From Archegozetes longisetosus (Eukaryota > Arthropoda > Arachnida > Sarcoptiformes > Trhypochthoniidae), in NCBI GenBank assembly GCA_018873245.2, contig JAEMBT020000006.1, forward strand, positions 5,043,855-5,107,854: 64,000 nucleotides of DNA, given 5' to 3'. A program made the translations under genes and the position numbers. This document shows, piece by piece, positions 26,883 through 40,051 of the stretch. Each line of letters begins with the position of its first letter. Position 1 is the first letter of the stretch. The notes beneath the pieces were generated by a model, which was not told the DNA's origin, searched no databases, and saw only the letters and a program-made list of their open reading frames with translations.

Positions 26883-29800
26883 TTTATTTTGTTTTTATAG
26901 CTATTAGCAAATTATTTGTCCAAAAGGCCAACAATTCATTAAGATTTGCCTCTATTAATCAACTTTGAGAAATAGTAAAAAGTTAGTTTTTGCGCTCAAA
27001 CTGTACTTCAACTGAATAGTAGACAAAAATTTTAAAAACTTTTTTACGCCCCTAATGCTATTAATAATCATATGTTATTCTATGCTTTGTAAACTGATTG
27101 CTAACTTTTATTTGAATAATTAATTTTATTGATTATTTAATTGATGGCTAAATTATAACTTAATTATTAGATTAACAAAAATTTTGGTATAAAGTGGTTG
27201 TAAAATTCAAACTAACTTAAATCCCACGAAATGTGAAAATGTGTTGAATGTAGCCTAAAATCAAATGAAATTTGAATCAAAACTACAGTTAAATAATTAT
27301 TGAAAATTGTTTAAATAAGATAATTTTCACCAGATTCAGTAAAAAGACTCGCCCTGCCATCAAATGCGTCTCCATTTGAAACAATGTAAGACTGAGTTGA
27401 ATCAAATATTTACTATTATCTTTTCAATAAGACAGAAGTTGAATAAATTAAAAAAAATTGTTCAAGACACAAATAAGTTAAAGTTGAATAATTTTAAACA
27501 GAAGTTTGCGTAAATGTTTCACTGAGTTATTTGCTTTTAAGAGCGTATAAACAATCGTTAAAAACTAATGCAATAATTGGCAAAAATTAAGTGAATCAAA
27601 AATAAAATCATTCAAATATCTGTCAAAAAACTGAGTAAAATCCTAAGGTTTACATAAGATCATCAAATATTAAAACTAAAACTTTTTATTCATTCTACTG
27701 CAAAAGTGGTAGCATTAAGTTATAAACTGTAATAATTTCTCAAACATGAAAAATAGTTAGTACAGAAGACAACAAGTTTCTGAACCAATCAGATTGTTGG
27801 GATTTCAGTCATTTAGGAACAGATACGAATACTTTTTTAGTATTGATATAACTATAATCTAAAACTAATGCTAAAGTATGTCAATCGAAACCACAGCCTT
27901 TTAAACGAAAACTGCTCTAACTCTTATCCCCGGATGTTATAAATAATTGAAAGCTATCTTTATTTTTCTAAGCTCTGAGTTCAGAGTCCATGCAATTTAA
28001 AACATTGGTATGACGTTAGTTTAATTTTCACTTTGTTTGAAAGTCAAATATTCAGTTAAGTATAAGGTTCTTGTTGAGAGTTTAAAACTTAAAAACATTA
28101 ATAAACACCACAACTATAACTCATCAGTTTTATTGCAACTTTTGAAAGCAATAAGTGATAACAGTTGAGTATGCGCTCTTTCGAGCTAATGTTTTGTTAG
28201 CTTATCTTAACTTATATATGAAAATACAATTCTCAACAGGTTGTGTGATATGTGAAGATTAAACAATTAGGACAATTAGTCAGAGCCAAATTTTGTTTAT
28301 TTTTCGTTGTATTAATTATAATCAGAAGTTTAAAAACTCTTTTATGCAATCAATATCAGAGTTTGAAGCTTAGGAGAATACTTTAGTTGAAAATCTATTG
28401 AAAAATATATCTGAAGCAATTGGCAGGCAGCTTAAAATAAAGCTTAATCCATAGTTGACTTAATGTTTCTATCGCTTGTTTTTCTGTCTGATTCTGAACT
28501 TTAGTGAGAATTGGTTTGTTTTTATTAAAAATGAATGGATACTTTTGAAAGTTGACTAGAAATAACCGCATTTCGAGCAAGTATTTTCACATTTATTTGT
28601 GTGAGACGGGATCGTTTTAAATACGAAAATCTCGGGCTAAATGTTTTATGTAGAGTTTTTCATGTGATATAGGTTGTTCGGGTTGAATGAATTGAAATGA
28701 GGGACCTCAATATAAGATTTGAATTTATTTAACCTATTTCTCTATGAAAGAGTCCGGTTGGACTCGATAGAGTGCCTTTCTTTCTAAAATGCTTTACTAT
28801 GCGTTCAAAAAGCAAATGCACAAAAATATCAGGACTAAAGTCTTAACAAAATAAACAATAACTTAAACAACCAATAGATTTATTATATCATTAATTACGT
28901 CCTTTATTTTCAATTTGGCACAACTTCAATCAACTGATTGTATCTTCTAATCACAATTTGTTTCAATTGAGAGGTAATACAAAACCCTTTTCCATGCTTT
29001 TTACTTCTATTGCCACAAATTTTAATAATTTAGTCACAATTAATATCACAAAATGCTTGAGAGTTCTTAATTAAATGTATACAATGTTTTGTTTTTGTAA
29101 AGTGATTTTTTGCGTTTGCTTTTGAACACATAATAGTTTTATACTCACATTTTCTGCTAACGTTTATTATAGCATTTATTGTAAATTGCTAATAGACGTT
29201 GAATAAGGATAAAAAATACTCTTCAATAAGTGTTTTATTATAGTTATTTGGTTTTCCTAATTTTGCTATTTTTAGCTAAAAACTATGACAATATTTGTGT
29301 TTATTTGTAATGCAGGTAAATAATACATATACTTTGTTTTATCAGTCAAATAGTAATGAACTAGTACTATTATCTTAAAACTAACAACTACAGACTAAAT
29401 ACACATGTCGTAAACCATATTTTCTATTTAACAGTATCTTTGAGACTAGAGCTTTAATCAGAACCTATAACAGTGACCTTTTCTCTGAGCTGTTATATTT
29501 CTATTTTACTCATATCTTCTATTCTTATTCAATAGTTTTGGGGTAAGAAGCATATCATAATATCGATAATTTTGTCCTATTAGTAAATGTTATTTAAGGC
29601 TATCTTCCTAACTGTTTAAAAACATTGACAAACTTTTGATGAGGTGTCAAAAATATTACAATATGGAGTGAACAAAGTTTTAATGGAACCCTTACAGTAG
29701 TTAGTGGACTACTGGCCAAAGTGAACGATCAATGCCTTATAAACAGTGAAGCGCATAAGCTGGCTGTGAGCTGCACTGCGCTTGAAGCTCAATCTTAGCT

Positions 29801-31579
29801 GTCTTCGAGCTTATAAGCTCGAGCTTCAAGCTCAGCTTATTTGAAGCTGATTTGTTTAATAAAGCAAAAATATTATTAACTGTAAAATAGTAATGATTAT
29901 TGAACTGCTTCTCGTATGTTAGCAAATTGGGTGTTAAATTAGGTCTATCGAATTGAATGATGAGATGCATTCCTGAATTGTGAATCATTGTTTTCAAAAC
30001 AAATTTCATTTTAAACTGAAATTTAAAGCAACAGCTGTTTATTTGAAGAGAGATGTTTTAGGCCATGAAAGTAATATTTCTATTCACTGCTTAAATCTCT
30101 AATACACTGATCATTGAGGTATTCAATCTTCTACATAAAATAAGAATTTTTCATATTTATTTTCAAGTTTATACTATTGCTAGACATGAAAAGGGAAATT
30201 TAATTTGAAGGCGAAATTCTCTCAATTAGGTTTATTAAAGCCTGAGATATCTTTCTGCATATAATGATTCTATGGACTCCTTAGGAGTGAATCTGGATCA
30301 TAGAGGATATGTAACAAATAACTCAAACGAAATTTTTTACTAAAAGGTTTTCAAATATAGCTACTTTTCAAGCACTGTTCATACGCATTAATAAAATATT
30401 TGTGAATTTTCCAAAATTTGACGAGGATAAAGAAATGAGATATTAATTTACATATAATTTTTTAAATAAATGAGTTCAGATTTATTTCCATTTGGTCATA
30501 TCTTAATGATAGTTTATTGATTACAATTTGAATTATGTATAATATGCACAATCCAGGTTGGAACCAGTTCAATCTCGCCAAAAGGGGCCAAGAAAGTGTC
30601 GGATAGGGTCAAAAATGAGAATTTTGAAGAACTTTGAGCGATTAAAACAACGATTTTCATGGACTACTTTTGGTATTTTCCGTTTTGGTAGGAAAATCAT
30701 AGGGTTTCTCGGTTTTATGCTAAATTGATTCTAGGGTTCTTTGATGAGCATCAGTTTTTATGCTTAGGGGTTTATCCTACCTCAATATTTAATGTCTATC
30801 CCTAGTTTTGTAATATTTTCATAGAGTTTGATCAACTACAGATAGTTAATTTAGTTCTAAATCATATACAAATTTACCAGATTGGAAATGCTACTGAATT
30901 ATTAGAAAATCGTCATTCTACAAAAATTTATATAAACCTAGATATTGTGAGAGTGGATTTTTTAATATAGAGAAATAACAACTCTTAGACTTTAACAATT
31001 AACAATCTTTATTATAAAATATAGATTGATTGAATGATAATACACAAAGATTTGAAAGTGTTACTCAGAGTCTAAGCTCTCTCTCACTCTCTTACTTTCT
31101 TACTTAATTTCTACTCTATTACTCTCTCTTTTTATACTTTTCTGACTAATTAATAAAAGGATGTTAAGAATATTTTCGAGTTATGATTTTAAAAATGTTA
31201 TTCCTAAAAAGAGATGTTTAAGCATTCCAATATTAGATTCTCATAACAATTAATTTCCTTTTGCAATTAAATTAGAATAAGAATTTACTTTTATAATTAA
31301 AGCGAACTAAACATAACCTTTTATAGTCATAACAAAATAAGAGTTTTACTTTCATTCTCATAACAAATAAAAAGTTTACAAAACAAATTAAAATACTTTT
31401 TGTTTTAATATAACAGTATTCAATGTAAAAATATAAATTTCATACCTTATAAAACCTTCAATCATGATCTACAAAATAGTATTAATTTATTTTTCTAACT
31501 TTAAAAGTTTAAGAGTGAGTTCAATTCAAAGTGCTAGTATCCTTTTATGGTATTTTGTATAATAATGGCTTTGGTTTAG
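26883..31579. other. Large AT-rich intergenic stretch
   Basis: About 4.7 kb upstream of SMCHD1 on one side and of the kinase-Nudix gene on the other. No supported coding exon. Local features: a cluster of AGCTT/AAGCTC imperfect palindromes at 29745-29850, a moderately GC-richer patch at 30555-30620, and a CT-rich patch at 31070-31140. None could be tied to a known family. The 5' exon of the kinase-Nudix gene may lie here. Confidence 0.45.
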
Positions 31580-33610
31580 GTAAAGATAAATAGTGTTGTA
31601 AACAAAATACGAAAATCAATTTTCTATGAATATCCTGAGAATTTCTATATATTTCTTAAACGTAGAAAATCAGGTGACGAATCAATTGGTATTACTTTAA
31701 AAAGAGAGAAAACAATGAGAGATATCTATCCTCAATATCAGCGTAATTTGCTAAGTGCACTCAACATGTTGTTATCTAATGATCAGAATGAGATGAGCAC
31801 TTTTTATATTGATTGCAATGATAAATCGATAATTGAGATTCAAAACGAAATTCGCAAATTAATTTGCTTTTCATTTGCAAAGCAATACGCAATATGTGTT
31901 TCATGTGAATCAGAAATAAGAAATTTTGAGTCCATTATGAAGCCAATTTTACCAAATGTAAACGCAATTATTGGCTTAGATGGTCTTTTCGAAAGTGGGA
32001 AAAGCTTTACAGGTAATTACTTTTTGGAAATGCACAAATTTATTCGACTCAAGATTATCTATTTTTTTGAAATTGCTTCTGCTGCAAGAAATTGTTCTGT
32101 AGAACAGTTTTACGAAATGGAATCATTCGAACAGATTGAATTATTGCTCCAAGCAATTGATTAATTTTCAACGGTTCACTATTATATTCCTTATTTGGCA
32201 ATTGAAAGTTTAAGAAATGAAAAGTCGACATTTCATATGAAGAGACGTCTCAGCAAAAAATTAATAATCTTATATTTAGACGCGACTGAGGAGAATCGTC
32301 GCAACCGAAGCAATCACAATGAACCGATTCAATGAGAAAGAAATTACAAAGAAATTATCGGGTGCACACAATATTGCAAAATTTGCTGATTTCATTATAA
32401 ATAATGATAGTGATGTCAAATTTCTTATCCAACAACTTGATCATGTGATTAGGTAACCATATAAAGGTTCAAAATTTTCTTCATATGTAAGAATTATATT
32501 ACGCGTTCTGTTTGACTTTGAGTAAAATTCTATTTGCGATTTGCTTTTACAATCGTTATCGTTATTTTGACACCAACAGTGGAAAATATTTTCAATGAAT
32601 GCTCTCTTTTATTAAAGAAAAGTTTTTAAATGATGATCTTGACATATTTAATACAATTTTATTTTCCTTTTAGGCCACAAAATACAGAAATGTGTTGCAC
32701 AAACGAAAATCTTTCGACAAAAATCTCGTTTCTAATTAATGACTTCTTTGTATCAGCGGGAGGTATTCTCGTTAACGAAACTGAACAGAAAGTGTCAATT
32801 GTCAAAGAGGTAACAACAAATGAATATTTATTGCCAAAAGGGACAAAAGAAGAACATGAATCAATTGAAGAGACAGCTGTTCGTGAAGTTTATGAGGAAA
32901 CTGGATTTTCAAATGAATTGACAAAACCCGCTAAGTTATTGGCGATTCAAATTCGCCCACAAGTTAATGGAAGTAAAGGACAGCATAAGGTAATTTATTG
33001 GTTTTATAATAGATTAGTTTGTGATCATAAACATGAAGGTACTCAAGAAGATTACAAAAATTTTCAAAGCGAATGGCATACATTTGATAACGCGATGCGT
33101 GTTTTGACTTACGATGAAGACAAGCGTTTAGTACGATCTGCCTTCGAAAATGCTGGTATTTCTACTTTATCACAACAGTTAATTGGAACAGTTAAACACA
33201 GTTCTCTATTGGAATCAGCAAAATCTACTGGAACTATTCGCATAATGCTGTTAGATGATGAGTTGATTAGAAGTTTTGCGTTTGTCATACTTGATAAATC
33301 AAAGGAGAATGTGTTACTTTATTTTGATGGTAATGATTGTTGTAGTTTAATAAGGGATGATTTGCCAATTAATTTACATGAAGTTAGACAGCAAAAATTG
33401 TCAATTCAAAAGCCATTTGGATTCGAATTAATAGCTCAAGATATGGACAATATTTGTAAAATTGTTGAATGGTATACTGTCTTTATGAATATGCAAAATT
33501 CAAGTTTGGCAGAACAGCGGCTTAAATGGTTTCCAGTTAGCGATGCATTGAAGTTATTAGCAAACAAAGATGAGCTTAATATTTTAAAACTTGCTATGAA
33601 AGCTATTTAA
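31580..33610 (+). CDS. P-loop kinase-like / Nudix hydrolase fusion, interrupted
   Basis: A likely single gene of two parts. The 5' part (31580-32452) follows a TTTAG acceptor. It has a Walker A motif within IIGLDGLFESGKSF, then a nucleotide-kinase-like end with IILYLDATEENRRNR and AKFADFIINNDS. It is broken by a TAA at 32162-32164 and a frame change near 32300-32330. A phase-2 intron (32453-32673) leads into an intact exon (32674-33610) with a full Nudix box: Gly at 32840, Glu six residues later, then REVYEETGF, ending near 32908. Nudix enzymes cleave nucleoside diphosphate-X bonds; the kinase-like part may phosphorylate a nucleotide or cofactor precursor. The last 130 residues again resemble a Nudix fold without the box (WFPVSDALKLL parallels EWHTFDNAMRVL). 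The architecture recalls bacterial proteins, so transfer is possible. It may be a pseudogene, or the breaks may be sequence errors or missed introns. Confidence 0.65.
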
Positions 33611-34982
33611 GAGTTCAGTAAATGCATGTAATTCATAACGTTAAACGGGTTAGTTTTTGGCATTAGATTTTGAAAATTTTAATTTTATACGCAAATATTT
33701 AAGGCTGAAAATTTAATTTAATTTGAAATTAATCAGAAGTTTTCAATGCTATATCGTTAATTAGACTTTGATGCTTAATTTAAAAAAATGAACGCTTATA
33801 CAATGAATTAGCTCAATAGGTATTTTGTTATTTCTTTTTAACTTTAATAAGATGAATATGTTAACTAAATCAATTAACATTCTTGAGTTCACATTCAATT
33901 ATTAATTACAAGTATAAATAATTGTGGGTATGTAATTGAATAAATCATGTTATCACTCCCCAAAGGCTCGAACGCATAGGGTTTGAATGTTTATTATACA
34001 CTCAATAATTAAAGAAAAGAAGAGTTCTACGGCTCCATAGAACTTGGCCCCTGACCCCGATTTTGTTGGTATTTTTATACTGATAAAGAAACTAAAATTA
34101 ATGCCAGTTTCTGCTTATAACCTTGAGTTCCAACTTATATTAAATATAATAGAAATTTTCAAAGCTATAAAGTTCAATTATAAGAGAACCGTTGGAGATT
34201 TTTTAGGAAATTTTTTCACCTAAAAATATCAATATAATCTATGATTTTTACCACTAAAATATAAAATTTATTTGTCTAAAGAATAAAACTTTATGAAAAT
34301 ATTTCAGATTTTTTAAAAATATGGCGCTCAAAAGACCCAAGTAAAAAGACAAAGTATTAGTGAGATCTACTCGTAAATTTCGCTTTTATTCAGACATCAT
34401 GTTGGGTCTTTAGGAGTGCTATAGTTAAAAAGATGAGAGCTTCTCAATGGGTGAATCTTAGCAATTCCTGCTCGGAATGTTCCTATCGATCTATATCAAC
34501 GAATCATATGTCGTTGGAAAGGTCCCGTCAAGGTGAGTTCAACGATACCATACATGGTAATCTGTGACCTCGAATTTACCGACAGGTGATCTTTGACTTC
34601 CGATTTCTGACAAAAATACTTAACCACTACGACATATATATCGTTAGAAAGGTCTCGACAAACTGAATACAATGATAACACTCATATCACTTTGAGACTT
34701 GAAAAATAAAACGAAAGTTTTCACTGTTGAGCACTGTGGGGAACTGTCCCACTGGGCACCGCCTGTGCCCTCCCTTTGCCCTTAGTACGAGGCGAGGAGT
34801 TCAAGACACCTTGTTTTCAGTTAGTCAGAATTTGAATCTGATTCTTGATTTGAGTCGTGGAATATATCGTGACAAAATAGTGGACGATGAAGAGTGAGTC
34901 TATCTAAATAAAGAGCAGCTCCAGGATAAACTTTAACGACATCTTTCAGAAAACGTTTAAATCATTGACAATAACTGTACTT
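33611..34982. other. Intergenic stretch with a diverged tandem pair
   Basis: No gene is seen. Two diverged copies of a block containing TCGTTGGAAAGGTC-like sequence lie at about 34505-34560 and 34630-34690. A GC-richer patch lies at 34735-34805. These look like degraded repeat DNA adjoining the Merlin relic. Confidence 0.4.
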
Positions 34983-35661
34983 TTATTTTCTATTCTTAAA
35001 ATGAGAAAATTTGCATAAATATTGAGTAATGAATTGATAAATGTATTTGTTTGAGCGATAAGATTTAATATTTTTTTTCAAATGTGCCCAACGGCTTTCA
35101 ATATTTTGAGTGTGTATTTGTTTATCATCTGGACAGACAAAATGAAGACTGTGATTAACACTATAGTGGTCAAACAAATGATATTGCCTAAGTGAAATAT
35201 ACTTATAAACTGCAGCTGAATCGGTAACTAAGATTGAACCTGGCTCAACATAATTCCTAACTAAACAGTCAATAACCGAAACTGCTCTATCTGGGATTCT
35301 AAACATGAATGCCTATTTCGTTAATATGCATGTCCCACCTAAGACCCAAAATGGTTTTCTCCTTCTAACATTCTGCTTTGCTTGTATTTATGATGAACAA
35401 TATGAGTTTCGTCGATTTCGTCAAAATGACTGAATATTTTGCCATCCTCATCATATAGACCTCTGATTTTACATCCAGGTTGAGATAAGATGACCTCTTA
35501 AACTTTTCTGCAAGTAGAATACCAATCTGAAGTTGTATTTTTTCAGCATGACACACAATTGCCGCTTGTCGATTATTATGCTCAGCTACAAATGCTAATA
35601 CAATGCGCAATGTTTCTCTTATTGAAAGTTTAGAACTTTCAAGTATGTTCAGTATGTTCAT
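34983..35661 (-). pseudogene. Merlin-type (ISXO2-like) transposase relic
   Basis: The minus strand encodes pieces of an ISXO2-like DDE transposase in more than one frame. The 5' piece has IDETHIVHHKYK, the first catalytic block. The 3' piece (35306-34983) has GSILVTDSAAVY, the second block, and then HTQNIESRWAHLKKN, the third acidic block. Between them are at least two stop codons and a frame change (35307-35365). This matches the IS1595/Merlin superfamily. No terminal inverted repeat was recognised. ORFs further upstream (35671-36178) show no homology I can name. Clearly inactive. Confidence 0.7.
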
Positions 35662-36282
35662 GCCAACCGATTAACTTTCAAACCGTAACATAGATACAAC
35701 TAAAAAAGAAAGGACAGTCTCAAAACTAACAGTACCAGTATTGGCAAAAGCCATAAAATCCAGAAAATGACCTAAATTTAAACTAAATTTTAGAAAAGAC
35801 AGGGGTTTTCCGAAAATTTTAGTGATTACCGATCTCATACGAAAAATCTCATTTACGGAATCAAAATTCCCCAAATCACCATAGCCCTGATAATGCTGAA
35901 AATTTTCTAATTATGTTTGAAAATTCTTATTGTTTTACCTTACAAAAATTGGGATTTAGAACTTTTCTAGAATGAAAATTATTGAGAACTCCAATTATCG
36001 ATTTCACTATGCTCCAGGCCTTGAACCTCTCTGAAATTTTCCTAAAACTATTAAATAAGGGAATAATTTTTATTAATTTTTGAGCGAAATCCAAAGAGAA
36101 ACTAATGGGGGGAGGGGTCAAATAATCCTTTGAAATTGAGTTTTTTTCCATAGACGCAACGTTAAAAAAGCTAAACATTTTTTCTCCGGAACCGGAAGTA
36201 TCAAAGATCTAATATTTTAGTCAAAGATGTAAGGCATATATGCCATCGAATCACAAAATCAAGTCTGTCCACGCACAATGGC

Positions 36283-36640
36283 TTAACGTGGGTCCTCCTT
36301 TGCCACGATATATACGGTCTCATCGATTTCTACAGTCAAGCCAGGACTTCCAATCATTGTTAGATTATCTACGAAATAGATAAAGTACTGGCGAGCTATA
36401 TTGAACCAATCAATAAGTATCTTTGGAGATCACGAGTTGTTCTATAGTTGTTTTGATGGAAAATCCGGTCGAAAAGCAGTATAAGACTTAAGCTTGTCGA
36501 AAATCCAGGTGTGAATGACGAATGATGATAAAATTCAATTGATTTATCGTTTACCGACAAACGATTGGACATTTACGACGTTTACAGTTGTTGCAATCGC
36601 CACATTTGCTCCGGTTAACGCAACGGAATAACCAGCCAAG
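36283..36640 (-). pseudogene. Second Merlin-type transposase fragment (N-terminal part)
   Basis: Reading the minus strand gives VDWFNIARQYF, then GLTVEIDETVYIV, then a stop at 36283-36285. This is the Merlin region up to the first catalytic Asp. A Cys-rich stretch (CGDCNNCKRRKC, around 36560-36630) upstream, in a different frame, could be the degraded N-terminal zinc-binding part. It repeats the segment present in the relic at 34983-35661, so it is a separate insertion or an older copy. Confidence 0.6.
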
Positions 36641-37534
36641 TATATGGTCATGATTTTCCTTCCTCATCGGAGGTCAACATCCAGGACAGTTTGCATTTAA
36701 AACTATGGAATCCTCAGAAGGTATCAGATCGAAGCGTATGCAAAAATTTATGGCCACATCCTCGATTGGAAAGCGCCTATTAAAATATGACAATCGGATG
36801 TAATGAAATTCAGGCCAAACAAGCAAGTGAAACCGAAAACGAAAAAGGCTTACCTTGAAGATGAAGTTGACTAAATAGTATTCCATGACAAAGCTTAATT
36901 GAAAATAAAACTAAATATAAAAAATATCACAAATTATCACAAAAAATTACTGATTGCCACAAAACTAAATACAAAAAAATCACACTAAAATAATGCACTG
37001 AGAAGTTCTGGCACTGACAATAATTCGACAAGTTCTGCACTGTTCGAAAATAAAAACATGTGATGAATTTATAATAAACGGTTTTGGTTGTAAAATTTTT
37101 ATTGTTTGCAGTATATTTCGCGAAAACCATATTTTAGTGGGGTAAAAAATCATGTGTCGTCACCTAGCGGCAGTCATATATAAAAGTGCAAATTTCTCAG
37201 GAATGCCACAGGTTATCGAGCTCGGAATATCGGGAAATGAATTTACCGACCTCGAGAACCCCCCTAATTGTGGCCACCCGAAGTGGGCCACGAAAATTAA
37301 ACCCAAATTGTTTTTATTAGATAATGAGCTGATTGCTTTATCATTAGATCCGCGCGTTAAATTGGAATTTTTAAAGATAAAATTGTGAAGTCAAAAATTT
37401 GAAAAGGTATTTTATAGTTTTGCTTTATTAAATTTTTATCTTTTATACATCCCAGAGCTTTTATAGATATTTATAATGTATCTGCAATTATTTCAAGTTT
37501 ATAAATGAAATTTTTAAGTCTATTCACTAATGCT
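36641..37534. other. Degraded repeat-like DNA, no gene
   Basis: The 37.14-37.31 kb part is GC-richer than its surroundings and includes a short inverted GTGGCCAC/GTGGGCCAC pair. It may be the flank of the Merlin insertions. No coding region is supported. Confidence 0.4.
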
Positions 37535-37722
37535 AAGGAAAGGATTTATTGCAAAATACAGCTTTTAATAGTATTGAAAATATTGATAATTCACTAAGGA
37601 TTTATCAGGATTAATATTTCGATAAAGAATAAAGAATATTTATCAATTTAGATAAATTCATTTTCAAATACTAATATTTTCAACGCTATTAGAAGTTATA
37701 TTTTACAATAAATCCTTTCCTT
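37535..37722. mobile_element. Short inverted-repeat element (MITE)
   Basis: About 188 bp with terminal inverted repeats of about 24 bases beginning AAGGAAAGGATTTATTG at both ends. Both ends are flanked by GCT (3-4 bp duplication). There is no coding capacity. The superfamily is not assigned. Confidence 0.75.
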
Positions 37723-40051
37723 GCTAATGACTTTCATTAGTTTTTGCCCTATATCATCTTAAGGACCTCACCGATCTCAAAATTTCTTTAGCCTAATTTA
37801 AAGTCTAGTACCAGGCTACAGCTTAGGTAGGTCGCCGTTAGGGGGCGTCGTTAGTCCAGAATTAATTGGTTTTGGGCATAATCTTTTGAATTCATAACCT
37901 TTTACTTAATAAAAATTGCCTTTAGTATGAGTTGAAAAATTTCCAGTCTAAAGTTTCAGGTCTAAAGCTAAAGTTCATAAGAAAGTTTAAGGCTTAAGTC
38001 TGAAGCCTGAGAGATTTCATGAACTTTTAGGCTTTTGGACAATATTAGATTGGAGTAACGTCTGGACTGTTTAGCTCGAGTATGAATAACTGATCACCTG
38101 GTTGCATAAAAATCAAAGCACAAATAACGATTTTAGTTATCTCATCAATCATGCTGTCTCATACTTTTACGGCTTGCAATAGTGTCTGATTATTTCTAAG
38201 TACTAATCAAAGTTTACAGTGAGAACATTCCACACTTATCTGATTGTTTCTTTGGAGAGTTTCTAATAAGTTATAAAAGAAATACGCTAAAATTTTAATA
38301 TGGTGTATTTTCTTGGAAAATAGCTCGATTCTCAACTCTATAATTGTAGTTTTATTAACATTTAAAGAAGTGATCTGAAATTTGATAAAATTTTATTTAA
38401 AACTCATGTAGTTTGGTGTCTAACTGAATGATATTCATTAAATCTTTATCTAATTTATAAACTACATTTACATAACTAATTGTTAAAGTACAAAAATTGT
38501 TGTTGATATATAAAGGACAAGTTATAGGATGTTTAAACAATAGTTACAATTATAATTGGATTTATTTTCTAAATTCATTTCGAAAATATGCTTTTGTTGT
38601 AAACTTTACTACATAATGGAACGTGGGTAGCATCAGTCATAGGAATTATTTTACAAGTGCGACTTCACGTGAAGATAAATTCTGTAAAACGAATGGTTCA
38701 ATATTTCAAGAATTTTCTAATGAACAAATAATTGCTGAAAATAATAAAAAATCATTCAGTTTTCACAAGATTTACAGAAGCTTCAGTGTTTACATTAGAA
38801 GTTTCGAGTTTAAATTATCGCTATTCAACATTTCTTGTATGAATCAATGAGCATATCTATGAAAGAGGAATATCTGTATGAAAAGAATTCAAGACTACTG
38901 CAACAATTTTGAGACAAGCACTCAAAAGGAAACAGTTTCCGATGTAAGTCCAATAGTCTCAATGTTTTCTTGAACTCAAATGAAACTATAATTTAGAGAA
39001 CTAAAAATTTCGAAAGTCTGAGAATAGCACGAAAATCTTATTATTCAAAAGCTTATCTAAAACTGCCATTTTATACTATCATATAATCTCAAAACAGTTG
39101 AACAAGTAATTGAATTCTACTAAATTGACTAATGCTACATGAATCAAAATTTAGAGTTTTATCTCATTTTTAATTAGGATACAATTTCTCAAAAAGTATG
39201 AACTTTTGTATAAAAAACTACATTATATAAGAAATAGGAATGAGCTAATGAACAACTGGTATTGGCTCCAATTCAGCACATCATCGGATTGTTTTATTTA
39301 CACTAACAACATTCCTTTTGACAATATTTAAATCAAACTTTTTGAGGCAGTATTTATTCTTCATTTGGGCAAATAGTATTTGCGCATACCAACCATTTTT
39401 ATAAACTATACGACACAAATAATCTAAGAAATCTTCAATCGGGTGACACTGAGGAAGGTTTGTTGGCTTAACAAATCAATAATAAAACCGGATTTTGACA
39501 ATTGAAATACAGGCAAGCACACTATCTCTAAACCATTATCTCTTGAGTTCTGGTATATTTTAGTGATTTCTTATATATGCGAATAGATCTCTTTTTTTCA
39601 GCCAATATTTGGTAGTTCTGTCCAAGGAGAACTTACTGGCGGCTCTGAAATGGTAAACTTATAATTCATCATTTAGTAAAGCTTCTGGACCTGTTATTAT
39701 GACATTTTCTGAAAACAGTGACCCTTAACTACTTTTTCTTTAGTGGTCAATCATTTCTGATGTATTTTAATTATGTTATATATGGGACTGCGAGGCATAC
39801 CTTCAGCTATAAAATATTGTACTGTGTAAGATTTTGATTAATCTGAAATATTATAGAATATCACAACTCAATATCGAGTCATTTTCTGTTTTGTTCTCAT
39901 AACTTTTGATAACTAAACTCAATATCAAAGAATATAAGAATAGTTTTACATCAATAGATTGCCTACAATATGGTATAATATACGTACACAAATTCGAATT
40001 CTATTTCATGGAGCGTACTTTCGAAAACTGTCGATTTATTCTTTCTGAAAG
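37723..40051. other. Intergenic stretch, no gene
   Basis: About 2.3 kb of AT-rich DNA. Short frames in it lack any recognisable composition or motif. A TTTGAGGCAGTATTTATTC patch near 39342-39360 resembles a patch at 46440-46460, suggesting a shared old repeat. Confidence 0.4.

Noticed and set aside
32012-32088. Possible intron after the Walker A motif (GTAATT to GCAAG)
   Set aside because: Splicing it out leads to an immediate stop, while reading through keeps a protein-like frame.
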